From Petrosia ficiformis (taxonomy: Eukaryota > Porifera > Demospongiae > Haplosclerida > Petrosiidae), in the NCBI GenBank assembly GCA_947044365.1, contig OX345640.1, positions 730,001 to 794,000 of the forward strand: DNA of 64,000 bases. The letters are read 5' to 3'. Each line of letters begins with the position of its first letter. Position 1 is the first letter of the stretch. Positions 13,768 through 26,919 of this stretch are shown here, piece after piece. Made by a program: the position numbers and the translations under genes. The notes beneath the pieces are model-generated. The model was not told the origin of the DNA. It did not search any database and saw nothing but the letters and a program-made list of their open reading frames with translations.

Positions 13768-15535
13768 ATGGACACAAAATCTCGCTTACGAGAGTTACTT
13801 AATCTTCCTGAAAATAGTTTGTGTGCAGATTGCAACGAACTAGCACCAACTTGGGCCAGTACAAACTGGGGAGCCTTCATATGTGCACAATGTGCTGGAG
13901 TGCATAGGTGAGTGTGTGGATGGATATTGAAATGCAAAGACTGCTAATGTATTGAAATGTAGTATGTGTTATTGTAATACGAAAGTACCACTATTCTGGC
14001 TATCTGTTGCATCAACTTCCATGATGCCACATGTTACTCTATGAGGCCAGCTGCTAATTAGTAAAAATTAATAGTAATAAATTTTGTAGAGGTTCCATTA
14101 TAAACATACAGATTTAAAGGCATTTAATAGGATGCATGTTACATTCAAGGCTTTGTTTAATTTTGGTGTCAAATAACAAAGGATAAGCATCCATAACTGT
14201 AGTGTTTATTTCTCTGTAAGAGAGACTTTATTGCTTGATGGGTTTCAAAGCTTTCAAAATATGTACACTTGATGCAACATTACCCACTACTTAGGATTTC
14301 TTGTGCTAAAGCAAAGAGAGTTTAGATATACTCACTAAAAATAGCTGTAAGTGTAACCATGTGCAGTTATGAACACTTTCAACGGTACCCAACCAAATTG
14401 TTCTTCATTTGTTACCATTGGTAATTAACATTTCCTGGTTAAGAAAGATCACTCTACAAGTGTCCATACATAATAAGGTTATATGTGGGGGACACTCATC
14501 ATAAAAATGTTTAGTTATTATAAATTAAGGATGCTAAAATAATTAATATAACTGTCTATATAAACTATAATTGTGACCTCAGTTTCAAAAATGGACACTT
14601 AATTTGATCAAATGCTTACATTTGATCACTCGTCATTTTGCTATTTTGTACACTAAGTCAATAAAATTCAGCATCTTAGAAGTTTAATAATAGCTCTTCT
14701 TGGATTCCAAATTTCATTAACTTCCTGTACAAAATGGTGGAATGGCAAACGGTGGAAGGTATTTGATCAAAATTATTTTGCGGTAAAGTTTTCCTTTTCG
14801 AACAATTATATATGTCACTTTTACAATGTTAGGTCATTGGGTGTTGAAAAGTCATTTGTACTAAGTTGTACATTGGACGACTGGACGAATGAACAAGTGG
14901 AACATATGGCCAATCGGGGGAACAAAAAAGTCAATGATGAATTAGAGTTTTGTGTTCCTAAGAACATTGAGGTTCCTTATGAAGAACAAACAGATCGAGA
15001 CACAAGAGAGAAATATATACGTGCCAAGTACGTAGATTTGTTGTTTCACAAAGTTGATGGAAAATCTCCATGTCCTCCAAAGCGTTTTAAAAGAAAAACT
15101 AGCCGGTCCTCGAAAAACTCTGCTTCATCCCTTCGTGATGCTGGAATGGTTGAGTTTGTTGGTATTGTTGATGTTCATTTAATAGAGGGAAAAAATTTGA
15201 TAGTGAAAGATATAATATCAAGTGATCCTTACTGTGTGTTGTCGCTTGGGTTTCAGACTCGTAAAAGCACTACTAAAAAGAACTCTCTGAACCCACTTTA
15301 CAATGAGCATTTTTCTTTTTCGTGGAACGGTAAAGACGAACTGGTTATTGAAATATTCGACCACGATGATCTTTCAAAAGACGACCATATGGGAGTCGTT
15401 GCAATTGATCTTGGATTCCTTCACAACAATCCCGAGAAGTCATTTCAGTCATGGCACCCTGTGACCCATCGCAAACACCGTGATCGACAACAAGGTGAAT
15501 TAGATATTGAACTCACTTACACACCTATTCAATAA
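13768..15535 (+). CDS. ArfGAP-C2 domain protein (ZAC/AGD12-like)
   Basis: Predicted GTPase-activating protein for Arf GTPases with a C-terminal lipid-binding C2 domain. Exons 13768-13907 and 14833-15535 give 280 residues. ArfGAP zinc finger: CADC, then 16 residues, then CAQC (about residues 19-42). It is followed by the arginine finger in AGVHRSLGV and a DWTNEQVEHMANRGN helix, as in SMAP-type ArfGAPs. The C2 domain spans about residues 150-270 and shows acidic Ca2+ ligands in VKDIISSDPYC and FDHDDLSKDD. A basic linker, KRFKRKTSRSSKNSASS, joins the two. The ArfGAP-C2 order is the architecture of plant ZAC/AGD11-13; vertebrates lack an obvious counterpart. The single intron is 925 bases and contains no recognised gene. 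Confidence 0.92.
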
Positions 15536-16134
15536 TTATTGAACGAGTATATATATACATAATATTATAAGCCTCTATATTTCTTGATTCTTGTGGTATG
15601 TTTATCATCTGTATATAAAATGTTGATTCTTATATTTGGTTAATTTTGTATTTAGTTAATTAATACCATATGTAAATTATCATATAATTATGTATACAGC
15701 TGTTATGATATCTTAACCTCTCCGTTTACCTTACTGTGGTACACCTTTTCATTTTTAATTAGTTTTCTTTGGCAGCTGTTTAGTTTCATAATAAATTACA
15801 CACAACTACTCCTAATCTACAATAGCCAAAATAGTATATATTTCCATGACTTCAATTGAAAGATATGTTTCCTTGGCTACAATTGAAAGATGTAGTACAT
15901 GTCTACTACATTTTGAAAATTTGTATTTCTCATTGATATGTTTAATTGCGATGTCCTAAAATACTACTATATAGGTAAAGTACCTTAGTATAAATATATC
16001 ATCATATCCTGCAAGAAAAGGATATGTTGTGTATACATTCAATGTGATATTCAGTCACATGACTTGCGACTAAATGTATATTTTCAAGAAGTGCATTCCG
16101 AATAGCTAATTAATAACAAATGTGTTGACTCATT

Positions 16135-16480
16135 GATCATTACCACATTCTATACATTCCATACATTCCATAGAAGGTATAACGAAAAGATAATAACAAC
16201 AACAAAAATTAATGTATTGACTATTAGTGATCACTACCACATTCCATATGTTAATGTATTGACTATCATTGATCACTACCACATTCCATAGAAGGGTATT
16301 TATTACCTTCCGAAAAGTTAATAACAAAAATTAATGTATTGACTATCATTGACCACTACCACATTCCATATGTTAATGTATTGACTATCATTGATCATTA
16401 CCACATTCCATAGAAGGGTATTTATTACCTTCTGAAAAGTTAATAACAAAAATTAATGTATTGACTATCATTCATGATTA
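16135..16480. repeat. Nested tandem repeat (TTAATGTATTGACTATCATT unit)
   Basis: About three copies of a roughly 120-base compound unit. Each contains two TTAATGTATTGACTATCATT / ACCACATTCCATA half-units and one GAAGGGTATTTATTACCTTC palindrome. Non-coding. Confidence 0.85.
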
Positions 16481-17267
16481 CCACATCCCATGCATTCCCC
16501 AAACATCATGTGATAGATACTTCACAACTCCCTTGCCACCATGAATACATATAAAAGCTCTTTAATACATTTTTTTTACATACATAATTTGAATATTTCA
16601 TGATTTATGTAACTGTATATTGGTAACATCAGTTACTGTACATTACATTGGGATTCACAAATGGGATATCATGTTAAAAGGTGGTTGATAAATTGGGCTT
16701 CACAAATGGGATAACACTATATTCATTACAATGTAATGTTAATCTAACCACTAATTACATGTTTCAACTGCAGCTGAGCAGTGCCTTTTTGTATTAAAAA
16801 GGTTCTATTTATTAGATTAATATCACATGTACATTAACACCAAAATCATTGTTTCATTAATCACTCTAGACAGGTTGTCATAATCCTGAGTTAGGACTAA
16901 TTCACACACAAAGTAACATAACATGTTTAGAAGTGTTATACATAATCATTTAAACTGTTCTAGAGTTTGTCTTGAGAGTGTATAATTATGATAACTACTG
17001 ATGACTCTACTTTCAATATAATACACTCATGTATGTACATACAGACACTGTCAGACACATAACTTTTGCTGACTCTACTTTCAATGTATGAGTTCATGTT
17101 CTATTATACTATGTACAAACATGATTATACTGACAGTTATATAGGATGTATTGAGCTTTGATATGTCCAAACATAATTAGACTGACAGTTATACCAGCTA
17201 ATTCCTTGTTATGATTGTATAAACAGGATGTGTTGAGCTTTGATGTATAAACTCTCAAAGTTATGAA

Positions 17268-17405
17268 TACATTAAAGTGAGCTACATCATACACAGAGGG
17301 ACATGGTAATGACAATACAGAACATGTGTAGCTTCCATTAAAGTGAGCTACATCATACACAGAGGGACATGGTAATGACAACATCCAGAACATGTGTAGC
17401 TTCCA
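17268..17405. repeat. 69-bp direct duplication
   Basis: The block starting ATTAAAGTGAGCTACATCAT and ending AGAACATGTGTAGCTTCC occurs twice in tandem with only a few differences. No coding evidence. Confidence 0.85.
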
Positions 17406-17613
17406 CTCTAACAAATATCAGATATCAGACAGGCAATAAAATTGAATAAAGTCTAAATTTGTGATTGATGCCCTAGAATTAGGATGTGATGACTGACTCA
17501 ATTGAAACAGGATGAGCACTTGTAGTTCAGTGCATGTACTTTCATACTCTATAGACGTTGACTATCAAACAAACAAAAGAATAATATTTTAAAAAGAACA
17601 TGTAGGGATATCA

Positions 17614-18070
17614 AAATTGAAAAAGCACAGAAACAAGATTGGGATGGATCCCTTAGCAACAAAATTAAACACCACATCCACATAACATTTTGATAGCTAG
17701 AGTAAAAGCTATTCATGAAGAATCTATGGTTATTACTGGTATATGGAAGTAGTGTTTAATTTTGTGAAATTTTGAAGGACTACTTCAGTATAGCAAGTCT
17801 GAATCTTCATACTAAGCCTATAGTTATGCTTTTACAGAGTCCTAGTCTCAGAGTACATAGAATGACAAAGACTCTAGTGTCATTACAACCCTTTTCAGGA
17901 TTAACCAGAAAGATCAGTGATTCCTCTCTGAACCCTAGACTCTAGTTCTTTAATAAACTGCAGTGAACCAAGTTTAGTAGGTAAGCTTGTGCTGGAACAG
18001 GATTATGTCAACCTAATTCGATTAATTTTGTTGGTAAGGTACCATCCCAATCTTGTGTTTCTTCAGTTTT
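17614..18070. mobile_element. MITE with about 45-bp imperfect TIRs
   Basis: The left end AGAAACAAGATTGGGATGGA continues TCCCTTAGCAACAAAATTAA (to about 17670). It is mirrored on the right by TTAATTTTGTTGGTAAGGTA, then CCATCCCAATCTTGTGTTTC (about 18023-18062). About 460 bases, no transposase frame. Target-site duplication not clear. Confidence 0.75.
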
Positions 18071-18370
18071 ACACGCTCTTTCATTTTTAAAATGTTTATT
18101 TTTATATTCTTCTTTCAATTCTACAATAAAATACTAAAACCATTAATTTTATTGTATGTGTAGAATTGCTTTGAAGTTCAAACACATATCAGTAAATTCC
18201 CAAAAGTAATTGAAAATGTATTGTCATGAGATAAACAAAGTCTGTTCACATTCACCATGACCTCAAAATTAGGATGTATATGTAATATATAATTAATGCT
18301 ACAAGGTTAATATAATTATGATTATAGTGGACTGCTTTACTCAGTTTTGTAATTAACTGAAGCTGGTTAC

Positions 18371-19155
18371 TAAAGGTCATTCATAATCACCATTACCTCA
18401 GAAAAATGTTCATAACTTTAGTTTGGAAGGACCAACAATCTTTTTACTTTCACCATTTTCATATAATTATTCTGTTTTTTTTTTGTGTATATGTGTCCCT
18501 TGCAAATTGTTTCATTATTGAGTTACAGTATAATCATGTATTAACTTTATGACATTAAACTATATACTATAGTACATATAAATTACAGTATAATCATGCA
18601 TTAACCTTATGACATTAAACTATACACTATATACATATAAATTACAGTATAATCATGTATTAACCTTATGACATTAAACTATACACTATAGTACATATAA
18701 ATTACAGTATAATCATGTATTAACCTTATGACATTAAACTATACACTATAGTACATATAAGTTACAGTATAATCATGTATTAACCTTATGACATTAAACT
18801 ATACACTATAGTACATATAAATTACAGTATAATCATGTATTAACCTTATGACATTAAACTATACACTATAGTACATATAAATTACAGTATAATCATGTAT
18901 TAACCTTATGACATTAAACTATACACTATAGTACATATAAATTACAGTATAATCATGTATTAACCTTATGACATTAAACTATACACTATAGTACATATAA
19001 ATTACAGTATAATCATGTATTAACCTTATGACATTAAACTATACACTATAGTACATATAAATTACAGTATAATCATGTATTAACCTTATGACATTAAACT
19101 ATACACTATAGTACATATAAATTCTGATTTTGAGTTCATTGTGAATATGAACATA
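18371..19155. mobile_element. MITE family C with expanded internal 60-bp satellite
   Basis: The ends CATTCATAATCACCATTACC and ATTTTGAGTTCATTGTGAAT correspond to the inverted ends of the smaller copies at 51149-51449 and near 54583-54790. Inside are about ten tandem 60-base units (GTATAATCATGTATTAACCT then TATGACATTAAACTATACAC then TATAGTACATATAAATTACA). The unit is present about twice in the 51149 copy and once in the 54583 copy. The tandem array therefore arose by expansion inside a transposon copy. Confidence 0.8.
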
Positions 19156-19276
19156 GTTCTTTGGATTGTAAACTTTACATTTGACACTTTCAAAAATAAT
19201 ATAATGTATTTTCAGTATATATGTCAACTGTTGTTTACATCATAGTTCATACATCACCAACATCACTATTCTACGA

Positions 19277-20483
19277 CATCATCTTTTTAATAGATGTTAG
19301 TTTTAATAGTTCAGTTTTATTTGTGGACTCAAGGGATTCTATCGCAGGTAGATTAGTTACCAGATCTATTAGTTTCTCTTGAATGGAATTGAAGGAAGTC
19401 AAAAGTTGTATATAACCTAAAATATCTAAGAGGAGCTAGTTAAGAACAAGTATATACACATAATCTAACAATAGTTATCTAAAAATATGACATAATTATG
19501 TTAGATACACTTCTTTACTTCACACACACACACACACACACACGTGTACACACATAGTCAGTCACAAATACACACAAACACATATATAATTACGACATTT
19601 ATCTGGGGATGCAGTTACTGTTAAAATTCTCACCCATAAATTATTTACATGTTGACAGATGTATCGTTAAATTACAGTCTAGACTTGAGAGTGAATATCA
19701 CATTATTTTTATTGCTATAACACAACATACACATGTATTGTACTGTCTAAATAAATGACTCATGTTTCATGTAGGAACACAAAACATATATGGTACTATA
19801 CTACAATACTATGGCTATATACTAGCTAGTGTAGTACCATATATACTCTAATTATTTCATGTAAGAATGTAATAATTAAATCATATACATTTATGGTACT
19901 ATACAATACTATGATAGAAACCATAGCCTATATACTAGCTAATGTAGTACCATATATACTCTAATTATTCATGTTGGCTTACATGAACCAAATAAATACG
20001 ATATTATTGGATGTATTATGTTTATAAATTCTTAAAATATTGTATTACACTTAATGTATGTGTGTATATATGTATATATGTGTGTATGTATGTATGTGTA
20101 TGTATGTATGTGTATGTGCATGTATGTATGTATGTATGAATGTATGTCTATATATGTACTATGTACGTACGTATGTATGTATGTACATATGTATTATTGT
20201 TGTTTTAGAATTTAGATAGGTCTGCAGCAATAACTGTTGCTATAAACAAAATGAGAAATGGGGAGTTTTAGTTAGTTAACTAAAACTAAACTCTTTTAGT
20301 ATGCCTAAAATTGTTTTAGTTAGTTAACTATAACTAAAAGTGGTCGGTATTTTTATACTAAAACAACACTGGTATATATGTATGTATGGATGTATGTATG
20401 TAATCTATGTACATGTATGTATGAATGTATGTGAAATATTGTGTGTATGTGTGTATGTAACTACGTATGTACATGTATGTATG

Positions 20484-20514
<31 letters not shown>

Positions 20515-23500
20515 ATATGTACGTATGTATGTATATATGTATTTATGTATGTTGGATTCATAATTAAATTGAGCATAGGTGTGTTCATAATCAAAGCTAT
20601 TTCTTGACTAATGCTTATATAATTAGTTGCCATAATTATTAATAATTAATTATATAAAATGGGCTAAACCAAACATGTACATAATTCTACATCACATTAT
20701 TGGATGTAGAGTTATTGCAACAGCACGGTTCACTAATGTACAAATCTGATTAAAACACTTCATGCACTACCAGTATAAAGGGAGGTATCTTTACTAATTC
20801 ATGTACTATAAAGTGAGGTGTAACTATTATTAGTAACTCTTTGGCACGATAGTCTCTTAATATTATGATGATGTAGACGGAAGTTCTACCAAGGTCGGCA
20901 AAATCAACTGTAAAAATAGTATATCAATTGATTCTCTATCGATTCTAGACAGACAAATCAAATCACTGTAGCCTATTGCCTACGCAATGAGGGTTAAATG
21001 TACAAATATATAATTATATAACAGAGGTTTTGATATGTTTTGAAGCATGGACCAAATTGGCTCAACAATGGTTAGTGTGTGTGCCATTGGGAATACATCT
21101 TGAGCCAATTAATGGTGTTAATGACGATATAATCATAATGAACTACACCACTGGCCCGAAGAAAGAAGTGTGCAATGCCAAATAAGAAGCTCTTTGTGTC
21201 AATGATATGCCATATGAGCTTATCAAAAACACTGATATATAATTATTTTGTTTTTACGTTTAAGTTATTTTATATTTTTGAGGTTTGGCATTTTGTGAAA
21301 TATTTGTATGTTCCTCTCTTTGTGTTTTATATTTTAATAGTATTTATTAATATTTTACTGCCAAGATTTGTATCATTAAAGTTGGCAAACTCCAACATGT
21401 GAATAGTTTAGAGTACTATAAGAAAAATTATTATAAATTAATATATAAATTGCACTCCATTAAGTGCATTTAAGGATACAGGAAAGCTGTCTAATGGATA
21501 TCTTAGAGGGCATCTCACTCTGTCCCTCTGTTAGCTGTGATATAGATTGAGAATATAACCTCATAATGAGGCTGTCTCCAGACGAACAGAGTGAGAGACA
21601 CACCTCTGCAAACTCTGCATCACTCATACTACCTATATCAGTAGTGTTTTGTTCAGAGAGCTGAGACTCCGCCTATATGATAATAATATACATAGTTGTT
21701 TATTAACTTACGTAGAGTGCTTCCATATGGGTTTGTACTTTGAACACCCTGCACTACATTGGAAACACGCAAGCATAGGAAAAGCTCTGTTTATAGCCGG
21801 AGCTTGCTCAGGCTGGCCCCAATTATGATGTTATATATAATTATGATTGTTAATTAAAATAGCCAAATTCAATAAAAATATTGTGTGAGTTACTTCAAGA
21901 CTGTTGCTATAACTAATGGAGAGGAGATAATATCCCATACTCTAGCTAGGATTTGGGGCTAGTTACAATACTTGTGCTATGTCAGTGATTGGTAAGCATA
22001 AAGTACAGTATTATAATTATTAAAAGTATAATAATTAGACTGTATTTAGAGTGACATTGAGTTTGAAACTGAGCTCATTATAAATTCATAGTTTTAAATT
22101 TGTCAGTTTACATTACTATGGGTTCAATCACCATGGTAATCACACTATATACGTGAACTCAATCTAAGAAAATATTTGAGTAATTACACTACACAAAGAA
22201 GCTTTATCTGTTCGTTTCCATAGCAATTTTTAATAAATTGTTAATAAGCTAAGTTTGAACTCAATGTGATTCTACTATCACACTTGCTCTTCTACCCTTC
22301 GCTCCAGTAGCTCAATGATTAAGTACTTGACAAGGAATCACGAGGTCATGGGTTCTGTTTGGGATTTGCTTAACAATATACGCTAACCTGTAAGATCATT
22401 GGTTCACAATGTTTGAGTAAAAGCCAAGTAATATAGTTCATTACTGTATATTTATTAGTGTTATTACTACTGTGTCCAATATAATCAATAGTTAAGTGTT
22501 CCACCTCTTCTTCCTATTGTAAGAAAAATAATATAGTTAATTATAAAAGGCATTGTACATTCTGTTGATAATAAACTATAGATAAACAGTTAATATTATT
22601 ATAAAAGTCATTTCTCTATTGCAATATTTCATTATTAATGTATAACCTGTCTATCAAGTTGTAACATTGTGTACATACCTGCAGAAATGGATACACCAGA
22701 GTAGCCCATTTAGTAAACTCTTCAGTTGATCTCCATGGTAACAGATCTATAAGGTCAGCCAGTAAGAGTTGATATCTAAACAGAACACCATCTGTAGTTC
22801 CTCCTAACACATGACCAAATATTAGGAGATTCTGAGAGGTAAGGAATGAACGTGTATATATAAATACAAATATATTCATGATGCATGGTTGCATAAAGGA
22901 TTATTTCTGGAGTGAGAAAATCGTCAAGGTTTTTATGTAACTGTATATTGAAGTGGCATTCAACCAAATAAACAAGCAATATCAGAGAGCATTCAAAGAG
23001 CCTTGCTAGGTTGGGGATTGCTCAGACTTGCACTCAATCAGAGTTTTTGACAATATTTGAAACATGGGCTCAACAATGATAAGTGTGTGCACCATTGGGA
23101 ATACATATTGAGGCCAATTAACAAAGAATTAGTGACAATATAATCATAATTAACTGCATCATCTAGCCCAAAGAGAGAACTGTTCTATGAGCTTATCAAA
23201 AACACTGCTCTCAATGAATCATTATAATAATAGTATACTCACTGTGTTGTTTGGGTAATGTTCATTGAGTGATGTGATGACATCATGAATGACCAACAAT
23301 GCAACATGTTTTATATGATATCTGCTAATCATGAATTTATAAAACGATGATAACAGTGGAATCGAGTGGGTGGAGTCAGTGGGCGGGGCCTCATCTAGTT
23401 TCAATTCAGTTGCATAAAAAAATGACATTGTGCTTAAAAGAAACTCCTAATAAATAATAGATAAATATACATGTAGATATATTAATAATAATTAGTATTT

Positions 23501-23697
23501 TTAATTATTTATATATTTATATATTTGTTATCTACGATCTATTTATCTATTGATATCACATCTATCTATACCCACCCTGTATATCTATCTACAGTGTATA
23601 CACATCTATCTATCAATCCACTCGTATCTACTTATATTTACATATATCTATCCATCCATTCATACATGTATCTATCTATCATGTCCACTCACATCTG

Positions 23698-23758
<61 letters not shown>

Positions 23759-26726
23759 ATATCTATCTATCTATCTATCTATCTATCTAACTACGTATCT
23801 ATCTATCTATACACACATCTGTATACATATTTATTCATTTATTCACATCTACGTGTACATTTATCTAGCCACTGACCAAAGAAAGTTGACGAGGTACACG
23901 TCTGTGTACTTCATATTTGGTATTAAAATGATTCCATATCTTATTAATATCTGGATCCTATAAATAAATTGAGACAGGTCTTATTAATAAGCATACCATA
24001 AATGCATGTATGTGTACATACAGGTACATGTATGTCTTATTATACATGTACAATTATACCATATACATGCATATGTATGTACATACAAATACATGTACAC
24101 ATGTACATACTTATACCTACACATGTACATACAGTCATACACACACACATACACACACACTCACACACATGTACACATACACGTACAGACACACAGACAT
24201 AGACACAGGCACAAACAGACACAGATGCAGACAAATAGACATAGACACATAGACACATAGACATAGATAAATAAACACAGACACATAGACACAAACATAG
24301 ACACATAGACACAGACACATAGACACAGACACACAGACACATAGACACAGACGCAGACAAATAGACACAGACACGGACACACATACATAGACACACAGAC
24401 ACATAGACAGACACATTACCAAAATAGAGTCTGGTGCTGGTCTTAACTTGTCTCTTTTCTGGACATCAGTTCTATAAAATAGAAACAAACATAATTAATT
24501 TTAATTGTATTAATAATTGCTCACTGATTGATAGGGGCAATAGTCGGAGTAGCAGTGGTATATAAAGGTGGGCGGGTCAGTTTAATATGAGTGGTGTGAA
24601 GAGGTAGTTGTATAACTAGCTCGTTTGATGACCAATGAGGACATATGACCACCTGGACAAAGAGTATGTAGAAAAAAAAGAAGGCAGTGGGAAGGTGGAG
24701 TTAGTGATGGTGAAGGAGGAAGAGGTGGAGAGGAAGAAGTTAAGGTGGGAGTGAGAGAAATGTTGAGGGGTGGATAGAGAGGTTGAGAGATGGGAGCGAG
24801 TTACAGAGGGGATGAAAGAACCAATGAGCTATTGTATGTACCTTGTCTCCACAACTGAGGCATTCTTTTTCTTCCTTCACAGGATAATAACTCAATTCAT
24901 TATCACTTGAGGCATACAACTATAATGTATACAAAATACACAGTAGACTAGTACAGTACAGTACAGTGTATACAGTGTACAGTATAGTACATTACAGTAC
25001 AGTACAGTGTATACAATGTACTGTACAGTACAGTGTATACAGTGTACAGTATAGTACATTACAGTACAGTGTACGTGTATACCTTGTACTGTACAGTATA
25101 GTACAGTACAGTACAGCACAGCATAGCACAGCACAGTACAGTGTATACAGTGTATAGTATAGTACATTACAGTACAGTACAGTGTATACAATGTACTGTA
25201 CAGTACAGTGTATACAGTGTACAGTATAGTACATTACAGTACAGTGTACGTGTATACCTTGTACTGTACAGTATAGTACAGTACAGTACAGCACAGCACA
25301 GCACAGTACAGTGTATACAGTGTACTGTATAGTACATATACGTACATGAGAACTGTACTATTCTACTCCACTGTACTGTGTAATGTAATAGTACTGTATA
25401 GAGATTTTTATTGTCTACTTATATACATGTAGCTTCATTATAATTTGTATAATTACCATAGTGGCATATTTATTAAGAGTTTGTTCCTGTGTTACTAGAG
25501 GACTGGCAGGATGATGTGACGTCACAATGGCTTGATGAGATAGGGATGGATCAAGAGTGGATAACTGCTCTTTACGAGTAGATAAGGAGCCATGATAAGA
25601 CCTCAAGAGTGAAATCTACAGGAAAAAATTTAGAGTTATCTAGTTTACATACAAATGTCCAGTGGAATTTCAAATCCTATCTGAATGTACTATAGATCGA
25701 GTGATCTGATTGGTCAGTACTTTTTAAATCGTCTGTCTTGATCAATGATATCTAAGTGAATTTATCCACAGAATCACATAGATCCATTCCTTCATACATG
25801 CACTAGAAGTCTCCTAAATTCCTAGCGTCAGTGACACCTTACCTTTTTGCATGTATTCTATATTCCCCATACCATTTATAATTATAATAACATTAAAATT
25901 AATAATGTATCAACCCATAATTTTAATAATTATTATAATGATCTCTAATGATCCCAAAATCCTCTTTATTAAAATACCTAGGTAGCTAACCTCTTTATCA
26001 ATCTCTTCAATACTCATTTTAAACTTCTCTCTGTGTGTCTTTAACTTATTCTTCTCATTAGAAAATGTAAATAAGAAGCTTTCGTGTTCTATTTTGAGAG
26101 AGATGACACATGTATTGTTCTATTTTATATAATTTTGATTATGTACGAGAAAATGGTTCATACTTCATGTAAGCTAGCACAAATTAATTAGAGTATATAT
26201 GGTACTACACTTAGCTAGTACACTTCGATCCTAGGGGTTAGGGTCTCTTATCACAAGGGTAGGGTTTCTATCATAGTATTTAGTACAGTACCATATATGC
26301 TCTAATTATGTGTACTTACAACGGGTCATTAGGAAAATGATAATTTTTATCAAATGCTCCTTTAATTAAATGCTTAATATTCTGCCATTTTTTATAAGAA
26401 TAAAATTATAGATATCTAAGAGTAGCTATAGTTACTCTTTCTTTTATTTGGCTTCCTGTACACCTGACCGAATATAGAGTAACAGTCAGTATTTGATCAA
26501 AATTATTATTTCGTTATGGCACATTCCTACTGACATACGTTCAATGAGTTTATTTTGTATTTCAAGTAGTTGATATTCCATAGTGTTTATTACTGATAAC
26601 TCTCTTTCTAATGAACTCTGAAACAAAAGGAGGTGGATAGATATATGTATGTATGAATAGATAGATGTATTTACAAACAGACAATCTACAGACAATTACA
26701 ATAACAGAAATGAAAGAGGAACAGAG

Positions 26727-26763
<37 letters not shown>

Positions 26764-26882
26764 CATGCAGACATTCATACAGACAGACAGACAGACAGAC
26801 AGACACATGCAGACATTCATACAGACAGTCAGACAGACAAACAGACAGACAGACACATGCAGACAGGCAGAGGGACAGGCAA

Positions 26883-26919
<37 letters not shown>

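Larger units (their letters stand above)
15536..19276. other. 3.7-kb gene-free repeat region
   Basis: Spacer between the 3' ends of the convergent ArfGAP-C2 and coiled-coil genes. I find no convincing exon on either strand. Contents are the repeats and MITEs listed separately (16135-16480, 17268-17405, 17614-18070 and 18371-19155). Confidence 0.6.

Noticed and set aside
21175..21402. Hydrophobic 75-residue plus-strand frame
   Set aside because: Begins inside a MITE family A copy and runs through AT-rich sequence; Phe/Ile/Leu content follows base composition.
24010..24488. Cys/Val/Ser-rich open frames
   Set aside because: Simple CA/GACACA repeat read in several frames; a real short exon (24429-24473) lies only at the edge.
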